From: Batillaria attramentaria
Lineage: Eukaryota; Mollusca; Gastropoda; Batillariidae
Direction: 5' to 3'
NCBI GenBank assembly: GCA_018292915.2
Contig: JACVVK020000172.1
Location: forward strand, 124,001 to 188,000
Length of the DNA stretch: 64,000 nucleotides
Positions within the stretch are counted from its first letter, which is position 1. Every line of letters starts with the position of its first letter. Shown here piece after piece: positions 1 through 11,535 of the stretch. The position numbers and the translations under genes are program-made. Under the pieces are notes generated by a model. That model made no database searches and was not told the DNA's origin. It was given only the letters and a program-made list of their open reading frames with translations.

Positions 1-503
1 GTACACCCAACTGCACGCCTGAGACGCTCGTCAATAAATCAAGTGACAAGTGCAAAGTAAAATCCATTCTCCAGCAGGTTTCAACGACATCATTCCGACA
101 GTGCGTTAGCTGAGCCGAGTCATCAAGTTTCAAACGATGTACACGTAACAGCAGAATCGGCGCGGCTGTCGAGCCAACCTGCTCGCAACGTGAACAAACT
201 TTCTGTGACTTTATAATGACGAATACGGTGCACATTCCGACACGGGCAAGCCTCTGCTAGTTTCCTCTCACACACAAACAGTCTCCACTCTTTGCTGGTA
301 AAGCAATCTTGGAATTAAGTCGCTCCTAGCACACAATAGGTGCAGCTCTCCAGTACAGGAAATGAGCGAGTGCATGTCACTATTTTTTCCCAAGAAACCG
401 TATACTCGTCACGTCAACACAATTTGTATTTATGGCATTTCCTTGAGGAAAGTCAGTTGAACAAGGACATGTGATTTTCTACTAACGTGCATAAGTACCA
501 AAA
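1..503. other. Non-coding segment, no gene seen
   Basis: No conserved protein segment, RNA gene or long repeat is visible. If the glypican-like gene at 30999-31170 has a long first intron, this stretch may be intronic; that is inference only. Confidence 0.4.

Positions 504-586
<83 letters not shown>
504..586. repeat. (TC)n-(AC)n compound microsatellite
   Basis: About 19 bases of (TC)n run directly into about 64 bases of (AC)n. A poly-G run of about 20 bases follows at 661-680. The long Val-Cys reading frame on the minus strand here is a translation of the repeat. Confidence 0.95.
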
Positions 587-587
<1 letters not shown>

Positions 588-1211
588 CTCTCAAAACATT
601 TCGTGAAAAGTTAACATACATTTCACACAGCGTCGCGAACTTTACTTTCTTCCTTCTTTTCGGGGGGGGGGGGGGGGGGGAAGAAGACTGAAATAAAAGG
701 ACAGCTAGAAGCACTTGCTAACACACTTCTTACTCAATCGATAAAAACTGACCTATCCGGCAAATCAATCAATCAATCAATCAATCACTGAAACTATACG
801 CTTAGTCAGCAGAAAAATTGTTCCGCCCTCAACTGAACACCACAGACGGGACGTGAATAATTCTAAGAACCACTGGTACGCTTCAAGAGAGATCTATCGA
901 TGACCCTGCGATTTCAGTAATAGGCTCACTCCCCAAATCCGATCACAATAGTGTAGCACGTGCACAAATCAACCTGACAGCGCCACTAGCAGCGCCACCA
1001 CCCGGACAAGCCCTGTGGCGCCGCAATCCTCTTATACGAACAACGCTTCCAGGCATGAACAATTACAGTTATCAATCTTTGCTGCGTGAGTGTATGAAAG
1101 AGAAAAAAAAACAGAGTGAAAGAAGGAGAAGGAGAAGCCATAGCAATGAAGGAGGTGTGAGGGTGTGAGTGAAATGGGGGGGGGAGGAGGGGGGGGAGCG
1201 AAGCCGTAGCA

Positions 1212-1212
<1 letters not shown>
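587..1212. other. Non-coding segment with poly-G run and (AATC)n
   Basis: Contains the poly-G run at 661-680 and a short (AATC)n array near 763-786. A purine-rich G tract at about 1165-1200 abuts the next microsatellite. No gene seen. Confidence 0.5.

Positions 1213-1285
<73 letters not shown>
1213..1285. repeat. (TG)n microsatellite
   Basis: Uninterrupted (TG)n of about 36 units. The open frames of 60-140 codons around it on both strands owe their length to the repeat. Confidence 0.95.
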
Positions 1286-1288
<3 letters not shown>

Positions 1289-2204
1289 GGAGGGGAAGAT
1301 GGGGGAGGGGGCATTCCAGTGGAGGAGGAAAAAGGGCAGAGTTGAGAAAAGAAGGCAAACAAGCCCCGAACACTTGGTCAACCAGTCGCCGGCTTGAAGC
1401 TCCGGCAAACAGGCTGACCAAACAGAAATTAAACAGGCCCGTATCCCTTAACACAGCTTTGATGTAATGTGGGACCTCCTCCAGAGAGGTTAAGGTTCAA
1501 TGTGATTACAGCCTTCGAGGTCGAAAAATCCTGCTTCGATCTAGTCTTCGGTACATGTATCATATCACCATGATTACGTGCATGCAGGAGGGAAGTTGTG
1601 ACAGTCGTCACTGACCAGTTGATTTTGTAAAACATTGTATGGACCTCTGTGTGTATAACTATACGAGTTGCTAAGTTTTACAAGCCAGGAGACAGTCCTG
1701 AACTGTTTCTATTCCAATGAGAAGTCACGTGACACAAAACTGCATTCGTCACACAGTCAGGTCCCAGTTGCAATATAACTAAAACAAAACAAAACCAAAA
1801 AAATGTTAGGTCTGAGTGAAATGGTGTTTTTCTCTTGGTCTTTTTATTTCATTTTTCCTTCCTTTCTTGGCCTTTCTCTTTCTGTTCTTATTCTTTCTTT
1901 CTTTTTTGCAGACATAGGCTTAGCGCCTGATCACCGCAAGCCAAATACAGCGATAGGATATAAGTCCCTGATCGCCTCTAAACCTTCAAACCAGAAGGAA
2001 CACTGAAAATGGCAGCCCCAGACGAAAGGCAAACATCACGAAATCATTGCCCTCTGGAGGCCCGAACAACGATCGCGGAGCAAGAAATACGTCGACAGAT
2101 GTCTGGCGACCAAACAAACACTGGCCGTGAGCAACACATGAAGGAGACCAATTACCCAAAGCAAAGATTCTAACTGGAGAACAAAAAGTGAGCGGAAACG
2201 CCAA
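1286..2204. other. Non-coding segment, no gene seen
   Basis: Ordinary single-copy-looking sequence with a T-rich tract near 1835-1910. No conserved protein or RNA feature recognised. Confidence 0.4.
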
Positions 2205-2560
2205 GTGGCCAATTATGCCATGCAAACTGATAGCAAACAATAAAACCTGGAAAATGACAAGGAAAAGAAAATTCCCAATCAGGACTGACGAATCAAGTGG
2301 CCAGTCATACAATGCAAACTGTTAAAAACAATAAAAACCAAGGGAAAGAAACGGTAAAAGAATTTCCCATCAGTACTGAAGAACATAAAGGCGATTTTAC
2401 ACAACCCACACTGTCACAAACCATAAAACCTAGCAAAAGAAATTTCCCAGTGACTACTGGACTGAAATGGCCAATCATAGGATACAAACTGTTACAGACT
2501 ATAAAACCAAGGAAAAGAAAAGAGAAAGAAATGCCCCAATCAGTACTGAAAAAGACCCGT
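2205..2560. repeat. Degenerate tandem repeat, about 100-bp period
   Basis: The block reading roughly 'tggccaatcat..caaactgtta..ataaaaccaaggaaaagaaa..ttcccaatcagtactg' recurs about four times with drift (around 2210, 2300, 2390 and 2465). This explains the 120-codon open frame on the plus strand, whose product resembles no family I know. A poly-C run follows at about 2683-2700. Confidence 0.6.
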
Positions 2561-2700
2561 TCTGACACAACACTCAAGACAGAAAGGACACTAACAAGTG
2601 ACATAGCACAGGCAGCCAAAGAGCAAAGGCACGACAACTGGTTTCGCAGATCATCATAAATTAATATTTAATGTTGTTGTTCCCCCCCCCCCCCCCCCCC

Positions 2701-5700
2701 GAGCTCCATAGATTTTCCACTCCTTTACAAAGGACATTTCTGACACTTATGTGACGTAATGTACCAGGTGGCACCGAAGATACAGATACACAGCTAAACA
2801 CAATAAATAATACAACGATCTTTTAGACGAATGATATAGGTCAACATGGCCACACATTATCCGCTCACAAATGTTACGGCCGCCCGGCTAATCCATACAT
2901 AAGCATATAATGATGAAAAGGGCAGGCGTGGACTTTTTCAGTTTAATCCCTATATCGTTCAACCCGAACACAAATACCCACTATAACGCGGCGCAGCGAA
3001 TATGCTATTGCATGAAATTGAATCAAACTAAGATTTTTTTTTTAAATGATAGATTCATCGTTATTATCCGCTGAAACATGACAACGTGAACTGCCTGCTA
3101 CATGTGAAAAGGTCAAACGGGAAATTTTGTCTTATAATAATATTTCAGCATGTACACAGATTATCGACTGAAACGTGGCGTAGACAAGTGGCTAATGTAC
3201 GTAAAAAGGTCACACGCGGGTCGGAACTGTTTCAACAGCAACCTGATGCGTGCTCCTGAACGTGTCAATTGCTGCATCTGTCGACTTTGGGGTGAGTTCA
3301 CTGCTACTCGAGCCCCGTTCAATCCACTGCCGCCCGCCCGCCGACGAGGAATGTCGTGTTGGCGACAAGGCCAATAGGGTGTTGTTAGGAGACAAGGAGA
3401 TATTTTGGAACGGGTGCTGTACAATGGCGAGAGGCGAAACATAGCTGGAAACCTTTTGATGCGAGCCACTGAGGCTCCAAGGCCCCTGTTTGACCCCCCA
3501 AGTGAGTCAGGAATGTTAGGGGGCCAGGCCGACTTTACTCTTTAGCCTTGGTGCTAGGAGGCCAAGATAGACGTGATGCAACTAGGGCAGTAAGGGGCGG
3601 GCGACATCCTACATGCACGCAATGCCGCTGCTAATCTGTGTGTTTAAACCTATTATTTTGTCCTTATCACGCCGCCGAAATGTTTGCATTTTTTATACTT
3701 CAGTATCTGCTCGGGCAGGCTCAAGACAAAAATAAAGGTTTTAAATTCTTGCAGCTGTACTAAGTGTATGTGTCATTGTCCGCGCGCATATGCCGGTTTG
3801 GACAGGCCCCAGGCGGGGAAACAATTCAAATTTTTACATTTGTTCTCAGTGACAATGATATGCGTCCGTCCGGCATGCGAAGTTCTACGAACCTCTTTCC
3901 GTCCTCATTCCACAAGTAGGGACTTGATAAGTCGATCACCAATAAACATTATGATTATTGCAATGGGGAAAAGCACATCCCGTACAAAAACAAACAAGCT
4001 AAAAAATTAAATAAAAAAGGCAGTATGACACGCCTCCCCTTCCGACCCACTTCCCCCAAACCCTAAAGTTCACGACTAAGCCCAGCTAAAAATCACGTAC
4101 TCTCTGGTGCGCAGCGAACATGCCACCCCAGGTTTGAGCGGGATTTGTCGGGCTGACTTCTGAACTGCTTACATACATCACAGGGCAGAGATCAAGGTGA
4201 CAACTGAAGTGGGGTGAGAGCTGATGGGCAGCTACACTGACCCTCCCACACCCTCGTAGTCCGTTGCTAACACTGGTCGTGTCCTCTGCTGACGGCAATT
4301 CGACTCACATGTCGACCTAGAGGGTTAGGCGACTCACCGGATCACGTCAGCTCTCTTTTCTGTCGTTGTCCCCCTACAACAGTGATTTAGTGATTTACGT
4401 GTACCATGCTACGCGACGAAAAGGAAGGGAGGGGGGGGGGGCAGTGGGGAGGGATGGGGCTTGTTTCCCAGAAGGTGTGGATTACTGCTCAAGGTTTTGT
4501 GTGTGTGGTTTTTTTCCTCGGTAAAAACCCAACCTGCAGTAATCCTGTATAACACTGCCAAGTGCAGGCAACTCATATAATCTAGATCACAGTGCAGCCC
4601 CTTGTTTACTTTTCCAACAGTAAGGCACCACCTGGAAGAAAGGTCCTAAACGTTATGAATTTGACAGGCGCTTAGTCCCTTTCTCTAGAAGACGTTAGCA
4701 CTCTGTCGCACGCCAAGAGAGCCGTGTTGCAGGATGTCACTGTACACTAAAATGTTTTGCGCGTCAAACAATGTAATGTTGAAAGCTTTCAAGTGTCCGA
4801 AACAATGCCTGTGTGCAGTCTGAAACCTTATGCCTACCTCCCATGACTGATCCGTCAGATTATAGTTTACTTCTACCTTCCGCCTGCTTCTCTTTGTTTT
4901 TATTGGTCAATGAGTTGTTGGAAGGTGTGTTATATCTACAGATAATCGCCTGTAACCAGTTCCATATTGCCACTTACTGAGTACGTAGGCTTGAAAGTAC
5001 ATGAAATGAAAATGAAAAGTGCACACATATCGGGGCGGGGTGGGGTGGTGGGAGTGGGAGACCAGAAGGGGGAGGGGAGGGGGGGGGGGTCTGGTCCAGG
5101 TTCCAATATCTCTCAACCTATATACTGTACACCCTACGGTGCTTAAGTATATATTCGGACGGCAGCCTTTCTGAAACAAGTGGTACTCTGGTGGAAAGTA
5201 CACTGATCCTAATCCTTTTCACGTCTGCCCCGAAGCCGCTGATGTCAACCTACACGTTCAGAATCCAGACATGACGCCAAAAACTAGACGTTAACGGGGG
5301 GGAAAAAAACTGTCTGTTGCAAGTGTCAAAAGACGATGGAAGAAACTTCCACAAAAACCCTGAACAGAAAAAGACTTTTTTTTAGTCGTTGTACGTCAGC
5401 TGCAGAAACCAGATCCCCTCTTTAAAAGCAGATCTCCGCGACACCATCATGCAAATCACAAGAAATGGCCGGCGCCCTTTACGCCTTGCTTATGGTTGTT
5501 TTCATCAAAGCCACATTAGCATCCCTTAATGGCGCAAGGAAACAAAAAGATATTCATCGCCTTCGTGCAGTATAGCGGCCCACACAGCGCGCGAGAGGTT
5601 CTGGGAAGGGCAACAGTGACGTAAGACAAAGGTCTCTGCCTGCATCCGGAGTCGGCCAATAACTACAGCAGTACCGGCCGTTGGTGGAAACCGTCTCGCA

Positions 5701-6777
5701 CCGGAAGTTGGAAACTGACTCAGTGAACCGCCTCTGCACGTTCGAGCAGTCTACCTCCTCATTCGAAAGTTCATTCACAACGTCAGACCGAGGACACAGT
5801 CTACACACAGAGCTGAATATATAGTTGTGTGACTATTCTCGCTGCGTAGCGGATATTGAGTACACTGACTGGGCAGACTTTGAGCTTCACAAACTGAATG
5901 AATGTCAATGAGTTTCAAGTCGCTGTCAGTCGGTTCCTGACTGGTAATGTTGGCCCGACAGCAACGCAGTAATGTTCATTCAGAAGACTGATGAATGAAT
6001 GACTTGTTACACCAACGAGCACCCATTTCCGGTAATATGAAATGAAGTACTCGTGCCGCAGATGCCAAGAAGGCCGCGTGTAAGAACCGACACTGGAAGA
6101 AATTCCGATAAACTCATGTTAACGGTTTCGCTGACACACAATCTCGCAATAAATAAATAATTAACAAGAAGAATAAAAGAGAGAGGAAAAAGTGTGAGGA
6201 AGCTGTAGCCTCTGGGGCAGTTAGTAAGAAGCTCGTGGTTTATTTTTTATGCAGAATTATGTCGGCGACAAAATTATCGACTATCGAACAAACTTGGCGA
6301 AGTCACCGTGCTTTTCCTTTAATTGCTTCCACAGGTGACATCAGACGCAAGTCAGCATACAAAAGAATAAAAGCGTCTGCAACGTAAGCCTATATCTTTA
6401 TGCAAGGTATCGCTGCCTTCCGGCCAACAGCGCATTCGATCCGTCAGGCATGTGAAGAAGTCAGTTACTGTAACAACTCACTGACTAACCGCACACGACA
6501 ACCTGCTGCACTGACGCGTTATAAAACAGCAGCTGGTGCAGGCTGGGACACAAAGACACCAGTGTTGCGACAACAGCCTACACTACACTACGCTACACCG
6601 ACCAAAGTTTAGCACAAACAGCAATGACAGGATGTGAACTGAACAGGATGCGGGATGTGTTATTGCTTATTTCCAGCTCAGGATCTGCCTGCAAGACTGA
6701 ATGTAGTGCCGTTAGTGCACGTGTACCCGACAAGTAGCAACGCGACAGTGAACCTGATGTCTGCAATAAGTAACAAT
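2701..6777. other. Long non-coding stretch, no convincing gene
   Basis: Scattered G- or C-rich runs (4430-4441, 5070-5090) and AT-rich patches, but no recognisable domain. A minus-strand open frame at 5554-5808 (84 codons, several Cys) was examined and not accepted because no splice framework or family match supports it. Confidence 0.4.
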
Positions 6778-7160
6778 AAATGGATCCAGACTCTTTTCAG
6801 AGAATGACTTTGTTTTGTCCAAGCGTGTTGTAAATGGATCCAGACTCTTTTCAGAGAATGACTTTGTTTTGTCCAAGCGTGTTGTAAATGGATCCAGACT
6901 CTTTTCAGAGAATGACTTTGTTTTGTCCAAGCGTGTTGTAAATGGATACAGACTCTTTTCAGAGAATGACTTTGTTTTGTCCAAGCGTGTTGTAAATGGA
7001 TCCAGACTCTTTTCAGAGAATCAATGACTTTGTTTTGTCCAAGCGTGTTGTAAATGGATCCAGACTCTTTTCAGAGAATGACTTTGTTTTGTCCAAGCGT
7101 GTTGTAAATGGATCCAGACTCTTTTCAGAGAATGACTGTTTTGTCCAAACGTGTTGTAAA
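6778..7160. repeat. 54-bp tandem repeat, 7 copies
   Basis: Seven nearly identical 54-bp units (GGATCC, then an A/T-rich stretch with 'gtccaagcgtgttg') start near 6778, 6832, 6886, 6940, 6994, 7051 and 7105. One copy has GGATAC instead of GGATCC, one carries a 3-bp insertion (tca), and the last is slightly shortened. Since 54 is a multiple of 3, frames stay open on both strands, which explains the 70-90 codon frames here. Near-identity of the units indicates recent expansion or homogenisation. Confidence 0.95.
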
Positions 7161-7984
7161 CTGCATTTTGGCATCAGTTCTGGTCTTTCTTTACAGTCCT
7201 TCTCGTTCCGATTATTTTCCAGAAAAAAAAAAAATAGGCTGTATCTGTTCGCGCTTTAGGAGTGTTGCCACATTTTCTGATGCTTTATCTGATTGAACCG
7301 GCGGCCATGAAATATCGCTGGGTGCTACTGTCTCAGTAACCTTTAAAGCATTTCCTCTTCCACAAAGTGAAATACGGGGAAATGTATAATAATAACTAAT
7401 ATCAGACGTAAACCCGATTTTAACAGAGTTCAATGCTGTTCACGACAAGGATGCACACAAACAAACACTGGGCTATGAACAGCCACAATGCTTGAACGAA
7501 GCGACTGAAACGCAGTTCGTTGATGTTTCTGAATTTCACTCAAGTAACGCCACAGGCTCGTCCACATGGCAGTATTTGCGATTCCAGCCGCCACTGACTG
7601 CAAAACGGCCCAGGGCGCAAAAAGAAACTTTGCCCATCTACGACGTTTTGTCTCCTAACAAATCACTCAGCCTTCGAATTAAAGCTCAGTTAGATGCAAA
7701 CCAAACCCCGGCCATGGCTCATAAACCTGCCAACAAGCCCGGCAAGCTCACAGGCAAAGTCACAAAACAAACACACTTCCAACACTCATCAATGTTCTGC
7801 CCTCGTCTTCGCGGGCAGGGGAGAGACGGGGGGAAGCAAACCCGACACCAGGGATTGAAACACCGAGGTTATTTTGCCACATCTGCTGTATTAAATGCAC
7901 GCAGCGGCAAAGTAAATTTGTGTCTAGTTTGTATCGCCGTCCTCAAGTGTTTACTTGCGACGTAACAGTAGCAAACGTTTCGCC
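7161..7984. other. Non-coding segment with an unexplained 157-codon open frame
   Basis: The plus-strand frame 7492-7965 is long for this base composition, but its product is low in recognisable features, has no convincing ATG context (the track start is a non-ATG codon) and no splice framework. I do not call it a gene. Confidence 0.3.
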
Positions 7985-8480
7985 ATACGGGATACGCACA
8001 GCAAAATTACAGTTTTTACTATTCTTTACCACGCAGTTTTCACTTCAACACTGATGCTGTACGGACGAGAATGAAGACGGTTTGGGTTTTTTTGTTTGTT
8101 TGTTTTTTTACTCTTTTACTACGCAGGTTTTACTCCACGACTGGCATGCTGTACGGACACAAATTTAATTAATATCAACTAAATCCATTTTGTAACTCTT
8201 TATTACGCAGACTTCACTCCACGACGCTGTGCTGCTACGAACCGCGAAATTTCCAACTCTTTACTACAGCGTCTACGCACCATTTTACTCCAAGATGCTG
8301 AACGGACGCGAACCGTAAAATTACTTCTTTTTTTCCCCTCGGTCTTTACTAAGCAGTCAGTTTTAACTCCAACAAGCGAACATGAAGAGCGAATTTCCAT
8401 TCCCCCCCCCCCCCCCCCCCCCCCGTGCTACACAGCTCAGTTTTACCCCAGGATGCTGTACAAAGAAAACGCTGCGCACT
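7985..8480. repeat. Degenerate tandem repeat, about 70-100 bp period
   Basis: The block 'ctctttactacgcag..ttttactccac..atgctgtacggac' recurs about six times with strong drift (near 8015, 8110, 8195, 8255, 8340 and 8430), interrupted by T-rich and poly-C (8402-8424) tracts. No coding content. Confidence 0.55.
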
Positions 8481-8587
8481 GAGCTGCAAGCAAGACGCGC
8501 GTACAAAACAAGTTTACGCGCAACAGACGGTGGGAGGGATACAGTTGCACCACACTTCCACCAGCACGGCTGAAGGTGGGACAGGGC

Positions 8588-8609
8588 TGAGAGAGAGAGA
8601 GAGAGAGAG

Positions 8610-8677
<68 letters not shown>
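8588..8677. repeat. (GA)n-(TG)n compound microsatellite
   Basis: About 25 bases of (GA)n run into about 65 bases of (TG)n. A second short (GA)n lies at 8796-8818, immediately before the TIR element. Confidence 0.95.
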
Positions 8678-8680
<3 letters not shown>

Positions 8681-8818
8681 GAGGGGAAGGGGGTGTTGAA
8701 GGTTGACTACAAATGACGAGAAAGCGGAAAATGCTAACATGCCAACACGCACGTAATTTTGCCTATTTGACAATAAACTGAATACAAATGAATTCAGAGA
8801 GAGAGAGAGAGAGAGAGA

Positions 8819-9013
8819 CAGGGTTGCACATTTTCCACAGTTTCTATAGGACAAAGTGTCCTGGAAACAGCAAAGTGATAGGACACAGTGTCCTGGCCAC
8901 TTAGTGGCAATAAAAATTTTAACAGGACAAATGTCCGCTTGAGGTGGGAAAAATAGGACATTTGAAATTTTTATAGGTCAATGTCCTGGGACCGACTTAA
9001 ATGTGCAACCCTG
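8819..9013. mobile_element. 195-bp MITE-like element with 15-bp perfect terminal inverted repeats
   Basis: The left end cagggttgcacattt (8819-8833) is the exact reverse complement of the right end (8999-9013). The interior is A/T-rich and holds several short palindromes of the type aggacacagtgtcct, and it has no open frame. Length, TIRs and lack of coding capacity fit a non-autonomous DNA transposon. TIRs beginning CAGGG are common in the hAT superfamily, but a clear 8-bp target duplication is not visible because the left flank is a (GA)n tract, so the superfamily is inference. Confidence 0.7.
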
Positions 9014-9029
9014 CCAGAGAGGATAGTAT

Positions 9030-9830
9030 GTGTGAGACACAGACAGACAGACAGACAGACACACGGACAGACAAGCCTGGGACTACAGAGCCTGTGACCA
9101 AATGAGAGGAGTAAACCACAAAATACCGACCATACAAACAAAAACAGCCACACAGACAGACAGACAGACAGACAGACACACGGACAGACAAGCCTGGGAC
9201 TACAGAGCCTGTGACCAAAAGAGAGGAGTAAACCACAAAATACCGACCATACAAACTATACAAACAAAAACAGACACACAGACAGACAGACAGACAGACA
9301 GACACACGGACAGACAAGCCTGGGACTACAGAGCCTGTGACCAAAAGAGAGGAGTAAACCACAAAATACCGACCATACAAACTATACAAACAAAAACAGC
9401 CACACAGACAGACAGACAGACGGACAGACACACGGACAGACAAGCCTGGGACTACAGAGCCTGTGACCAAAAGAGAGGAGTAAACCACAAAATACCGACC
9501 ATACAAACTATACAAACAAAAACAGACACACAGACAGACAGACAGACAGACAGACACACGGACAGACAAGCCTGGGACTACAGAGCCTGTGACCAAAAGA
9601 GAGGAGTAAACCACAAAATACCGACCATACAAACTATACAAACAAAAACAGACACACAGACAGACAGACAGACAGACAGACACACGGACAGACAAGCCTG
9701 GGACTACAGAGCCTGTGACCAAATGAGAGGAGTAAACCACAAAATACCGACCATACAAACAAAAACAGCCACACAGACAGACAGACAGACAGACAGACAC
9801 ACGGACAGACAGACAGACAGACAGCCAGAG
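9030..9830. repeat. 117/126-bp minisatellite with internal (CAGA)n, about 6.5 copies
   Basis: Units containing 'aagcctgggactacagagcc' start at 9073, 9190, 9316, 9442, 9568 and 9694. The first interval is 117 bp and the next four are 126 bp; the short form lacks a 9-bp segment (tatacaaac). Each unit carries its own (CAGA)n tract. Both strands have long open frames across the array (267 and 246 codons), but these are by-products of the repeat. Confidence 0.95.
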
Positions 9831-11458
9831 ACACTGTGGTGAGCGGCAGAGACAGACAGACAGACAGAGAGAAAGAGAGTGATTGATAAAGCCTCTTCCT
9901 TACCTTGGTATCTTGCCAAATTATTCATGATGTGCTTTTTCAAAGGGTGGTTCCGCGTGCGCACATTTTCCTTCAGTCTTTTTTCTGCTACTTCCGAGAA
10001 CCTCTCCTCTGTTTCCACGGTACAACATGATAAATGTCCGCTTTTTGCGCCTCGCCTGCATATTGACGACTCGGTCTCTGCAAAATAAAACATGTCAAAA
10101 CACAAGGTTAGTACAACAGTACAAGTATTCAGCGTGCAAATACGTACCACAAAAAAAAAAGAGAAAAAAAATATGGGTGAGGAGTAGGAGAGGCTGGGGT
10201 GGGGTGAAAGGGAGGTGTATCACTCTTCTTTTCGTTGTTGTTGTTGTTGTTACATTGTACATGATTATGTGTACTGGTAATGTACCCGTATATGCTTTAC
10301 TTTTTAAATCATAATATACCTCTGCTTTTGTTTCGGTCAAAGACGTGTTTATTACATAATACAACGTCCCTAAAGGCTAAAACGAGTGTCTTTTGTTACC
10401 CTTTTTGTGATAAAATACACATGATGAAGGCAGGTTTATTCAATACATTACTACGTAAATCAGGCACACAACGTGGTATAATTTGTGACTATAAATAAAT
10501 CAGTAGTATTAATTTTGTGAGTCACATTAATGATTATGTGTTCTTAAGTGGAAGTCTGATGGCATGAGAATCACGTTTAACGGGGAGGATAATTATGAAC
10601 GTGAAACACAATTCAGTCGCGTGCAATGCAGGAGGGGGAAAAAAAAAGAAAAAAAAACTGCTCGCTCTTCCCGATTACGCACAGGTTTTCGTGTTTGTAC
10701 GCACAAAACTCTTAGTTCAATTGACGCACAAATTTGAGAACAGTGCGTCACAGGGGTCGCACCTTTTTGGCTTCTCATATTTGGTAAGCGTGCGGGTTCC
10801 TTGCTTTACTGATTTGCTATGGCTGACACGCTACAATTCACATACATCTCTCCTACTTGAATGCCTTTGTAAACAACATCAACAGATGGTTCTGACTTTC
10901 AGACTTTTTGTACCAAAAGACCACGCCCCCCTTAAAATTTACAAAAGGACCCTCAAAAATATGGAGAGAGGGTCCCAAGAACCCTTGTATTTTCGAATCA
11001 CAGAGAACAGTGGTTGCTGACGGCAGCTGTCACGCAACGGGATACCTAAATTACAAGTAAAAAATAATTATAAAGATTTTAATCATGCCAAAACCTTGCC
11101 TGCTGAAACAGGGAAAGGGGTTGTACATCAGTGTGCTATCAACACCAACCACAAGGTTTCTTCATACGTAACAACAACATGGGATCCCATTCATGCATGT
11201 TAAGCCCGTCCACTGAAATGTGAAAGAAAGACGGCGAGTTATCAGAGAAGTATGCAGTGGTATCGCCGCTACCCATTAACGCCCTAACATTCGTGACGAC
11301 GGGATTAAAGATGATAAAATTCCAGCTTTTCATCGTGTAGATAGTGCTGGCATGTTTAGTAGGGCCAAACGAATCTCTGACGCATTCAACGTACTAAGCC
11401 ATGTCAGATTTCGGTTTCTGTTCAGTTGTACACACGCTGGAAAAGCAAACTGTTAATT
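9831..11458. other. Non-coding segment, no gene seen
   Basis: A short (CAGA)n at 9849-9869, (GTT)n at 10237-10252 and A-rich runs near 10150 and 10640. Nothing recognisable as an exon. Confidence 0.4.
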
Positions 11459-11535
11459 CAGAGAGAGAGAGAGAGAGGGGGGGGAGAGAGAGGGGGGGGG
11501 AGAGAGAGGGGGGGGGGGGGAGAGAGAGAGAGAGA
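11459..11535. repeat. (GA)n / poly-G interspersed purine tract
   Basis: A 77-base all-purine stretch on the plus strand in which (GA)n blocks alternate with G8-G14 runs. Pure homopurine-homopyrimidine mirror-like DNA of this type can form triplexes or G-quadruplexes. Confidence 0.9.

Noticed and set aside
5554..5808. Minus-strand Cys-containing frame, considered as a second glypican exon
   Set aside because: Cysteine spacing and flanking residues do not follow the glypican pattern and no proper acceptor/donor pair frames it.
7492..7965. 157-codon plus-strand frame
   Set aside because: No domain, no ATG at its start, no splice context and ordinary composition; one frame of this size is expected by chance in 64 kb.
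8997..9842. 267- and 246-codon frames on opposite strands
   Set aside because: Unit lengths of 117 and 126 bp are multiples of 3, so the minisatellite stays open on both strands; no start, splice or domain evidence.
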